Under the pieces are notes generated by a model that worked only from the letters and a program-made list of their open reading frames with translations, did no database searches and had not been told where the DNA came from. A program made the translations under genes and the position numbers. This document shows positions 24,069 through 31,556 of a stretch of DNA of 36,687 bases, piece after piece. The DNA is from Desulfacyla sp964522045 (GTDB lineage Bacteria; Desulfobacterota; DSM-4660; Desulfatiglandales; Desulfatiglandaceae), in the NCBI GenBank assembly GCA_964522045.1, contig CAZFSF010000006.1, positions 1-36,687 on the forward strand, read 5' to 3'. Every line of letters begins with the position of its first letter. Position 1 is the first letter of the stretch.

Positions 24069-26729
24069 ATGATGACGCGAAATCAAATGGTAGAAAAAAT
24101 TATACGGTCAAGGGAGCCACTTGTGGAAGGGTTGCCTTCGAGGCCCTATTATGAAACCGAGGCCGAAGGGGGCTGTGGTGTAACGGGGTTTGCCTGCAAC
24201 ATTCCTGTGAGGGGAAGGCATATCTTTGAACCCTCTAAGCAGATGCATAACAGGGGGAATGGCCGCGGGGGCGGTATTGCGGCCATGGGGTTTGATCCGA
24301 GGATGTTGGGGGTTTCAGAAGAGATCCTGAATGATGACTATATCCTTCAAATCGCCGCTCTTGAGGAGGATGTGATAAATGATCTGGAGCGGCGATTCAT
24401 AGAACCCTATTTTAGTGTCCATTTCTCTGAACGTATCCCCCATATAAACGATTACAGGGATATCCGGGGTCTGAGGGTTCGGCCGCCAGAGGTCTTTCGC
24501 TTTTTTGTGCGGGTAAAGCAGGAGGTCCTTGCCACATTCATGGCCAAGAACAGCATGACAGAGATGGGGATGCGCCAGGCCGAGGATGAGTTTGTCTACC
24601 AGAACAGCTTCAAGATCAACAAGGCCTACTATGATGCCTATGGGAGCCAGAGGGCCTTTGTGCTTTCCCACGGCCGCAATTTTTTCATCCTTAAAATCGT
24701 TGGCTATGCCGAACAGGTGGTCCAGTACTACAAACTTGACAATTTCAAGGCCCATATCTGGATAGCCCACCAGCGTTATCCCACCAAGGGCAGGGTCTGG
24801 CATCCGGCCGGGGCACACCCCTTTATCGGTCTGAATGAGGCCCTTGTCCACAATGGCGATTTTGCCAATTACCATTCAGTGGCCGAGTACCTGAGGCAGA
24901 GGAACCTGTATCCCCTCTTCCTTACCGATACAGAGGTATCTGTCCTCCTCTTTGATCTCTACAGCCGCACATACGGGTATCCTTTAGAATGGGTCATCGA
25001 GGCCCTCGCCCCCACCATGGAGAGGGATTTTGACCAGTTGCCGGCAGACAAACAGCGGTTATACCGGGCCATTCAGGCCACCCATATTCACGGGTCTCCT
25101 GACGGTCCCTGGTTTTTTATCATTGCGAGAAATGACACCGCAAATGAACGTCTTCAACTCATTGGAATCACGGATACCGCCATGCTCAGACCCCAGGTCT
25201 TTGCCCTCCATGAGGGCCAGGTTCAGGTGGGGCTGATATGTTCTGAAAAACAGGCCATAGACGCCACCCTGAAAAGCTTGGCAGCAGAAGATCCCCGCGT
25301 GGGGACCGTGGCAGATCGATACTGGAATGCCCGCGGGGGGAGCCATACCGACGGAGGCGCCTTTATCTTCAACCTTGATAGAAAAGAAGAGGCGCCCCTC
25401 GAGAAGAGACTGACTTGCGTTGACAAGTTTGGCCGCGAGATCACTGCACCCGAGGGCCAGACACCCTATCTTCCAGGGCAGGTCTACTATCTGGTAGAGG
25501 GTGATGAAAAGGATCGGTTTGACATATCCGGGTTTTTCGATCTCCAGCGACCGGACCTGTTGTGCGATTATGTGAAAGATGGAATCAGCGCCTGGGACTA
25601 TTCAGATCTTATGGATTGCCTGAAAGAGATAAAGGGATGGGGATTAAAGGGCGACGCCTACTTTGAGGTGGCCCTCTCTGCCCTGACCCGGTTGTTGGAC
25701 AGGCGTTATCCTACCTATGACAAAAAGCGTCGCTCTGTCCTGCAGATGATCAACCAGACCTTGGATGCCATATTCCATCATTTTCCATCCCTTGCAAGGG
25801 AAGATGTAAAGTCCGCGTATCGCCTGATAGACTGGGAGACCCGGCAGTTTTTCCGTGGGCCTTCTTATGAAGAGAAGGTATTGATCATTGACGCATCCCT
25901 CTTCCCCCCGGAAGGTGATCACTGTGACAGCCGTCTGTTGTCAGAGGCCTTTTTCAGGGGATGGCGGCGATTTATCGTATTCGGGCTTAAAGGACAGCGT
26001 TTTCACGGGTGTGGCCTGGGGCCTGACTCGGGCGGTGTACGGTTAGATATATATGGCAGTTCGGGTGACTATCTCGGTTCAGGGATCGACGGTCTTACTG
26101 TTCACGTCCATGGGGATGCCCAGGACCAGCTCGGGCAGATCATGAAGACCGGCAAGATGGTCATTTACGGAGATGCGGGCCAGACGTTTATGTACGGCGC
26201 CAAAGGGGGTGAGGTCTATGTGATGGGCAATGCCGCCGGCCGGCCGCTGATTAATGCGGTGGGGAAACCCCGTGTTGTCATAAACGGCACTTGCTTAGAC
26301 TACTTAGGCGAGTCCTTCATGGCAGGGGATCCCCACGATGGAGGCGGATTCGTGGTCTTAAACGGGGTCGGTTTTGATGACCAGGGCGCTGTCAGACCGC
26401 TTCCCTCCCCATATCCCGGATCCAATCTCTTTTCATTGGCATCCGGGGGCGCAATATTTGTCCGGGATCCGTTTCACCTGGTGGATGAACAGCAACTGAA
26501 CGGGACCGAGATCGTGCCCTTGGGCGAACGAGATTGGCGTCTGATCCTGCCATTTCTCAAGGAAAATGAACGTCTATTCGGGATTTCCATTGAAGATGAT
26601 CTCCTCAAGGTGGAAGGTAAACAAAAAACCCCTTTAGAGGTATATCGAAAGGTAAGACCCAAACAGGTGGATTATGTGGAGCAGGACGGCCTGGAAGAGT
26701 GGGATGTGGATAAATCGTCAAATAGTTGA
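24069..26729 (+). CDS. Glutamate synthase glutaminase (GATase II) and GXGXG subunit fusion
   Basis: About 886 aa. An N-terminal class II glutamine amidotransferase has catalytic Cys in EGGCGVTGFACN (about C36 from this start, after a removable propeptide), then HNRGNGRGGGIAAMG, HQRYPTKGRVWHPAGAHPF and VHNGDFANYHSVAEY. The C-terminal 200 residues are the GltB GXGXG beta-helix (VHVHGDAQDQLG, VIYGDAGQTFMYGAKGGEVYVMG). The FMN domain that joins these in GltB is missing and is encoded by the preceding gene. Start ATG 24069 is preferred over ATG 24000, which would add residues encoded by tandem repeats; no strong ribosome site marks it. Coupled closely to glnB (21 bp). Confidence 0.9.
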   Translation: MMTRNQMVEKIIRSREPLVEGLPSRPYYETEAEGGCGVTGFACNIPVRGRHIFEPSKQMHNRGNGRGGGIAAMGFDPRMLGVSEEILNDDYILQIAALEEDVINDLERRFIEPYFSVHFSERIPHINDYRDIRGLRVRPPEVFRFFVRVKQEVLATFMAKNSMTEMGMRQAEDEFVYQNSFKINKAYYDAYGSQRAFVLSHGRNFFILKIVGYAEQVVQYYKLDNFKAHIWIAHQRYPTKGRVWHPAGAHPFIGLNEALVHNGDFANYHSVAEYLRQRNLYPLFLTDTEVSVLLFDLYSRTYGYPLEWVIEALAPTMERDFDQLPADKQRLYRAIQATHIHGSPDGPWFFIIARNDTANERLQLIGITDTAMLRPQVFALHEGQVQVGLICSEKQAIDATLKSLAAEDPRVGTVADRYWNARGGSHTDGGAFIFNLDRKEEAPLEKRLTCVDKFGREITAPEGQTPYLPGQVYYLVEGDEKDRFDISGFFDLQRPDLLCDYVKDGISAWDYSDLMDCLKEIKGWGLKGDAYFEVALSALTRLLDRRYPTYDKKRRSVLQMINQTLDAIFHHFPSLAREDVKSAYRLIDWETRQFFRGPSYEEKVLIIDASLFPPEGDHCDSRLLSEAFFRGWRRFIVFGLKGQRFHGCGLGPDSGGVRLDIYGSSGDYLGSGIDGLTVHVHGDAQDQLGQIMKTGKMVIYGDAGQTFMYGAKGGEVYVMGNAAGRPLINAVGKPRVVINGTCLDYLGESFMAGDPHDGGGFVVLNGVGFDDQGAVRPLPSPYPGSNLFSLASGGAIFVRDPFHLVDEQQLNGTEIVPLGERDWRLILPFLKENERLFGISIEDDLLKVEGKQKTPLEVYRKVRPKQVDYVEQDGLEEWDVDKSSNS

Positions 26730-26750
26730 GTTACTAAGGAGATATTTTAT

Positions 26751-27089
26751 ATGAAAAAAGTGGAAGCGATTATTAAACCTTTCAAATTAGATGATGTCAA
26801 AGATGCCGTACTCAAGTTGGGGGTAAGCGGGATTACTATCACAGAGGTTAAAGGCTTCGGGAGGCAAAAGGGACACAAGGAGATCTACCGGGGGGCGGAA
26901 TACGTGGTGGATTTCCTGCCCAAGATTAAGTTGGAAGTGGTGGTAGCCACTGATATTGCGCCCCGTGTTGTTGAAGTAATCAAAGAGCATGCTCACACCG
27001 GTGAGATAGGGGACGGAAAAATATTTGTTATGCCTGTGGAAAAGGCGATCCGTATCCGTACCGGTGAGGAGGATCGAGACGCCATCTGA
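26751..27089 (+). CDS. glnB: Nitrogen regulatory protein PII (first copy)
   Basis: 112 aa trimeric signal protein that reports 2-oxoglutarate, ATP/ADP and, through uridylylation, glutamine. Starts MKKVEAIIKPFKLDDVKDAV; the T-loop KEIYRGAEYVVDF contains the modifiable Tyr51; TGEIGDGKIFVMPV is the C-terminal signature. Start ATG 26751 with AAGGAG nine bases upstream. It follows the glutamate synthase subunit and is followed at once by a GlnD. It shares strong similarity with the glnK at 31212, so the two are paralogues. Confidence 0.97.
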   Translation: MKKVEAIIKPFKLDDVKDAVLKLGVSGITITEVKGFGRQKGHKEIYRGAEYVVDFLPKIKLEVVVATDIAPRVVEVIKEHAHTGEIGDGKIFVMPVEKAIRIRTGEEDRDAI

Positions 27090-27102
27090 TATCTCGAAAA
27101 AG

Positions 27103-29703
27103 ATGCAAGATGGAGTAAGAGGGTTCTTGAATTCAAGGGAATCCCTCACCAAGACTTATCTGACGCAGGGTTCCGGGCTTGAAGCGGCCCATGCATATTC
27201 TAATATAATGGATCGCTTTGTACGTGCCCTCTTCCTTGAGGCCGGTTTCAGGGAAAGGCTAAAAGAATCCGGGCAGGAGCCCCTGGCAGTGGTGGCGCTG
27301 GGAGGATATGGAAGACGAGAACTCTGTTTTAATTCCGATGTTGATCTCTTAGTGATCCATCAGGGCCGACTCTCGGCAGAGATGAAAGAGATCATTCCAC
27401 GTGCGATTTACCCCCTCTGGGATGCCCGATTAGAAGTGGGGCATTCCATCCTGACTGTTCCTGAATCCATCCGTTTGGCCCTTAACGATTTCAAAATGCT
27501 CACCGCCCTGATTGACAGCCGGTTTCTGTTGGGTTCTCGATCATTCTACCGGCTTTTCAGGGAGGCCTTCTGGTCACGTATTTACCGGGAAAAATCTTCT
27601 TTATTAAAGAGATTCCTGATTTATCAGCAGGATCGGGAAGACAAATACCATAGCGAAGCCTACTTTGTGGAACCTGATATCAAGGATGGATTGGGAGGAC
27701 TCAGGGACCTGCACTTAATGGCCTGGATGGCCCGGGTATATTTCAGATGCAAACGATTCAGCGAAATAAGACGTTTTGCGGTTTTTTCCCATTTTGAATT
27801 CAATAAATTGGGCCATTCCAGGATCTTTCTCCTGAACGTGAGAAATCATCTTCACCTCTTGGCCGACCGGAAAGAGGACCAGATGTTGCTTGCCTACCAG
27901 AAACAGATATCCCAGGATCTCGGTTATAAGGATGGCCCCCATATTGAGGGACCTGAAAAGCTTATGAGAGACCTCTACCTCCACATGAACAGGATCCGAT
28001 ATGGTCATGATGAATTCGAGGTAAAGGCCCTGGACCTGATCCATCCTCTCCCACCGGAACTGGGCCAGGATCAAATCACCACGGAATTTCAGGTAATAAA
28101 GGGGAATGTGGTCCTGAAGGAGGGAACGCTCTCGGAAAAAGACCCTTCAGTGATTTTAAGGGCACTGAAAGAGGCCAACGAGAGGGGTCTTTTCTTGGGT
28201 TCAGGGTTTATCTGGGAGGCAAAAGGGATTATTGCCAAAAAAGGTAAGGATTTGCTCAAGTCCTCAGGTGCGAGGGAACTGTTTTTGAAGATCATATTAG
28301 AACCAGAGAACCCTAAGATCATCAGGCTCATGCTTGAAATGGGATTGCTTACCCTCTTTATCCCTGAATTCAAGCGGATCAGGAATCTGGCCGAATTCGG
28401 GTTCTATCATGTCAGTACCGTGGATCTTCATTCATTGGAGGCCTTAGACGTCCTATATAGCATCTCCCGAGGGGCCTATGATGAGCAATGGCCTCTGTTT
28501 AAAGACGTTTTCAGAGATCTGGAACACCCGGATTGGCTTTTCCTGGCAGCGCTTCTACACGATATTGGAAAGGGACATGGTGAAGATCATTCTAAAAAGG
28601 GGGCCGAAATGATCCCCGGGATATTGAATCGGTTCGGCATGGGGGAAAAAGCTGCGGAGGTTGTCTCTTTTTTGATCGCACAGCACTTATTCCTTGTCAA
28701 TATTTCACAGCGCAGGGACCTGGCCGATGAAAAGACCTCTGTTCAGGCGGCCCAGCTTATCCAGGATAAAGACATGCTGAGGATGCTGTTCCTTTTGAGC
28801 GTGGCTGACAGTTTCTCAACCGGTCCGATGGCGCGCAACGAATGGAAGACCATACTCCTTACGGAACTGTTCATAAAGGTAATGCGGATCTTGGAGAGGG
28901 GAACCCTTGCCTCGCGGGATGCCACCAATGAAATTGCGGCCAAGAAACGCGACCTCATAGAGATTTTGACACCACATTTTTCTGAAAAAGAGATCCTTGA
29001 CCTGATCGATCAAGTATCGTTCAGGTATTTCCTGCGCAATACCTTAGAAGATATGAGTCTCCACTTCCCCATGGCCCTGACTCTTGGAAATAACAAGCAT
29101 ACATGGCATCTGCAGAGATTACCCAATGCCCCGGTTACGCGAGTCATTCAGTGCACCTACGATAAACCAGGACTTTTCAGCAAGATGGCGGGGGTCTTTG
29201 CATTACACAATATGAAAATCCTTTCGGCCAATATCTTTACCCTTAAAAACGGCCTTGCATTTGACATCTACGAGGTAACAAACCCTTTGGACCCACTTCG
29301 TGAGGCAGAGATGTGGGATAAAACACACAGGGATGTCAGCTTAGCCTTAGAAGATCGGCTCCCCTTGGATGAATTGATCCGGGAGAAGGGGAGTTCCATC
29401 TATCCTGAAGGATACAAATCCCCAATGGCCAAAAAAGTCAACATCAACAATGATATTTCTGACTTCTTTACCGTTATAGAAATCACTTCCGGGTCACGGA
29501 TAGATCTCATTTATGATCTGGCCAACAAGATGTTTTCCTTGGAGTTAGATATCAGGTTCGCCAGGATCAATAGCGATGAGGAGAAGATTACCGGCGCTTT
29601 CTATGTGAGGTATCTTGCAGGACAGAAGATTTATGGCGATGAGCAGATAGAGAGGATCAGAGATGAGATGTTGGGGGCTTTAGGATTGATGACGAAGGCT
29701 TAA
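27103..29703 (+). CDS. glnD: PII uridylyltransferase/uridylyl-removing enzyme (first copy)
   Basis: Adds UMP to PII when glutamine is low and removes it when glutamine is high. About 866 aa: nucleotidyltransferase motif LGGYGRRELCFNSDVDLLV near the N-terminus, an HD domain AALLHDIGKGHGEDHSKKGAEM in the middle, and two C-terminal ACT domains (YDKPGLFSKMAGVFALHNM; FTVIEITSGSRIDLIYDLAN). ATG 27103 lies 13 bases after the glnB stop; earlier starts overlap glnB. It is adjacent to glnB, the expected substrate. The HD site keeps the usual D-H of GEDHS, unlike the second copy. Confidence 0.95.
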   Translation: MQDGVRGFLNSRESLTKTYLTQGSGLEAAHAYSNIMDRFVRALFLEAGFRERLKESGQEPLAVVALGGYGRRELCFNSDVDLLVIHQGRLSAEMKEIIPRAIYPLWDARLEVGHSILTVPESIRLALNDFKMLTALIDSRFLLGSRSFYRLFREAFWSRIYREKSSLLKRFLIYQQDREDKYHSEAYFVEPDIKDGLGGLRDLHLMAWMARVYFRCKRFSEIRRFAVFSHFEFNKLGHSRIFLLNVRNHLHLLADRKEDQMLLAYQKQISQDLGYKDGPHIEGPEKLMRDLYLHMNRIRYGHDEFEVKALDLIHPLPPELGQDQITTEFQVIKGNVVLKEGTLSEKDPSVILRALKEANERGLFLGSGFIWEAKGIIAKKGKDLLKSSGARELFLKIILEPENPKIIRLMLEMGLLTLFIPEFKRIRNLAEFGFYHVSTVDLHSLEALDVLYSISRGAYDEQWPLFKDVFRDLEHPDWLFLAALLHDIGKGHGEDHSKKGAEMIPGILNRFGMGEKAAEVVSFLIAQHLFLVNISQRRDLADEKTSVQAAQLIQDKDMLRMLFLLSVADSFSTGPMARNEWKTILLTELFIKVMRILERGTLASRDATNEIAAKKRDLIEILTPHFSEKEILDLIDQVSFRYFLRNTLEDMSLHFPMALTLGNNKHTWHLQRLPNAPVTRVIQCTYDKPGLFSKMAGVFALHNMKILSANIFTLKNGLAFDIYEVTNPLDPLREAEMWDKTHRDVSLALEDRLPLDELIREKGSSIYPEGYKSPMAKKVNINNDISDFFTVIEITSGSRIDLIYDLANKMFSLELDIRFARINSDEEKITGAFYVRYLAGQKIYGDEQIERIRDEMLGALGLMTKA

Positions 29704-29759
29704 GGCGCAGGGCGCAAGGAGCCGAACGAGTATCACCGCCAAAGTCGGGTTCTTCGACC

Positions 29760-29793
29760 GGCATCCAGTATCGAGTATCCAGTATCCAGTATC
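29760..29793. repeat. ATCCAGTATC tandem repeat
   Basis: GCATCCAGTATCGAGTATCC followed by further AGTATCC units: four near-identical iterations. Related to 5956-5985 and 14182-14196. The remaining bases 29704-29921 between glnD and the sigma-54 promoter hold no gene that I can see. Confidence 0.65.
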
Positions 29794-29921
29794 CCGCCAT
29801 TCCCCATTTTTGTATGCCGTCAGAATTTACACTACAAAAATGTCATAAACCGACCTTCCCTTTTTCCTCCAAATACGGATAACAACTTAATATTTAAAGA
29901 TAAATGTCGATCCTTTGGCAA

Positions 29922-29938
29922 TGGCACACATATTGCTT
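29922..29938 (+). promoter_or_regulatory. Sigma-54 (RpoN) promoter of the amtB operon
   Basis: TGGCAC-N5-TTGCTT, with GG (29923-29924) and GC (29935-29936) exactly 10 bases apart, the -24/-12 consensus. It stands 37 bases before the amtB ATG, giving a transcript start near 29948. This fits NtrC-dependent expression under nitrogen limitation. No clear NtrC site was recognised upstream. Confidence 0.85.
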
Positions 29939-29974
29939 TCTTTGTAATCCAAAACCTGAAGGAGGAGGGAGATT

Positions 29975-31195
29975 ATGAGTGCTGGAGATACCGCTTTTGT
30001 ATTGATGTCGGCGGCCCTGGTCATGTTCATGACACCGGGTCTTGCCCTGTTTTACGGGGGAATGGTACGCAACAAAAACGTTTTGGGAACCCTGATGCAG
30101 AGCTTTATTGTTTTGGGAATCATCACTTTGGAATGGGTGCTGTGGGGGTATTCTCTCTCGTTCGGAACAGACCATGCCGGGATTATCGGAGGTCTGGAAT
30201 GGTTTGGGCTGAATGGGGTGGGTATGAACCCAAGCCCTGATTACGGGAGTACCATTCCTCATTTTGCGTTCATGATATTCCAGTGTATGTTTGCCATCAT
30301 TACAGTGGCATTGATTACCGGGGCCTTTGCAGAGCGCATGAAATTCAGCGCCTTTCTTCTTTTTGCCCTTTTGTGGAGCACCTTTGTTTACAATCCTTTG
30401 GCACACTGGGTTTGGGGTATCGGAGGATGGATGGGCCGCATGGGCGCCCTCGATTTTGCCGGGGGGACTGTGGTGCACATTAGTTCAGGTGTCTCGGCCC
30501 TTGCGGCAGCCCTGATCATCGGAAAACGAATCGGCTACGGCAGCACGGCCTATATCCCCCACAATCTACCCATGACCATCACGGGGGCGGCGATACTGTG
30601 GTTCGGATGGTTCGGATTTAATGCGGGTAGCGCCCTTGCATGTAATGGTTTAGCGGCGAGTGCCTTTGTGGTTACCCACATAGCCTCCGCACTTGCGGCG
30701 CTGACCTGGATTATAATGGAATGGATACACAGGGGGGAACCAACCACCCTGGGCGCGGCCAGTGGCGCGGTCGCGGGGTTAGTGGCCATTACCCCGGCCT
30801 CCGGATTTGTCGGGCCGTTGTCCGCAATCATTATCGGCGGACTGGCAGGCGTCATCTGCTACGGCGGGATATTGCTCAAAGCGCGGCTGGGATACGATGA
30901 TTCCTTAGATGTGGTCGGCATTCACGGCTTTGGTGGTACCTGGGGAGCCCTGGCTACCGGTCTCTTTGCCAGTACCGCCATCAATCCTGACGGCGCCAAC
31001 GGTCTTTTCTTCGGCAATCCCGGTCAGCTCTGGATTCAATTTGTCTCAGTAATTGCCTCCATGGCCTTTGCATTTTTCATGACCTTGATCATCCTCAAGG
31101 TTGTTGATCTGATCATAGGCTTGCGGGTAACCGAGGAAGAGGAGATGAAGGGCCTGGATATCAGTCTTCATAATGAAACAGGATACAGCTTTTAG
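29975..31195 (+). CDS. amtB: Ammonium transporter
   Basis: Inner-membrane ammonium channel of 406 aa with about 11 hydrophobic helices. The N-terminal helix follows MSAGDTAFVLMSAALVMF with no obvious cleavable signal, LALFYGGMVRNKN is a family signature, and the twin pore histidines are in GGTVVHISSG and VVGIHGFGG. AGG motif before ATG: GGAGGAGGGAG. The C-terminal tail (ETGYSF end) would contact PII. It is driven by a sigma-54 promoter and followed 16 bp later by glnK, the usual amtB-glnK pair though in reversed order from many proteobacteria. Confidence 0.97.
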   Translation: MSAGDTAFVLMSAALVMFMTPGLALFYGGMVRNKNVLGTLMQSFIVLGIITLEWVLWGYSLSFGTDHAGIIGGLEWFGLNGVGMNPSPDYGSTIPHFAFMIFQCMFAIITVALITGAFAERMKFSAFLLFALLWSTFVYNPLAHWVWGIGGWMGRMGALDFAGGTVVHISSGVSALAAALIIGKRIGYGSTAYIPHNLPMTITGAAILWFGWFGFNAGSALACNGLAASAFVVTHIASALAALTWIIMEWIHRGEPTTLGAASGAVAGLVAITPASGFVGPLSAIIIGGLAGVICYGGILLKARLGYDDSLDVVGIHGFGGTWGALATGLFASTAINPDGANGLFFGNPGQLWIQFVSVIASMAFAFFMTLIILKVVDLIIGLRVTEEEEMKGLDISLHNETGYSF

Positions 31196-31211
31196 TTAAG
31201 GAGTGAATACC

Positions 31212-31550
31212 ATGAAAAAAATAGAAGCCATTATCAAGCCTTTTAAATTGGATGATGTCAAAGATGGCCTTTCCGGTGTTGGAGTAAAAGGACTCACTGT
31301 CAGCGAGGTCAAAGGATTTGGACGTCAACGGGGGCACAAAGAGGTCTACCGTGGAGCAGAATATCAGGTGGATTTTGTGTCCAAGGTCAAAATTGAGGTG
31401 GTGATGGAGGCCGAACTGGTACCGGAAGCTGTCAAGGTGATCCAGGAAAAGGCCCGGACAGGCCAAATCGGAGACGGCAAGATCTTTGTATTCCCGGTGG
31501 AGGAAGTAATCCGCATCCGTACAGGTGAGACCGGAAAAGAGGCCATATGA
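31212..31550 (+). CDS. glnK: Nitrogen regulatory protein PII (second copy, GlnK-type by context)
   Basis: 112 aa, begins MKKIEAIIKPFKLDDVKDGL; T-loop HKEVYRGAEYQVDF has Tyr51, and TGQIGDGKIFVFPV is present. Its place behind amtB suggests the GlnK role, blocking AmtB when nitrogen is plentiful. Start ATG 31212 is used because GGAG lies eight bases before; a TTG at 31203 falls inside that region. Seven bases separate its stop from the next glnD, so it is co-transcribed with it. Sequence alone does not separate GlnB from GlnK. Confidence 0.96.
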   Translation: MKKIEAIIKPFKLDDVKDGLSGVGVKGLTVSEVKGFGRQRGHKEVYRGAEYQVDFVSKVKIEVVMEAELVPEAVKVIQEKARTGQIGDGKIFVFPVEEVIRIRTGETGKEAI

Positions 31551-31556
31551 ATCCAA

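Noticed and set aside
29894..30478. 194-codon minus-strand frame over the sigma-54 promoter and amtB
   Set aside because: His/Gln-rich shadow of a membrane protein gene; overlaps a strong promoter and amtB.
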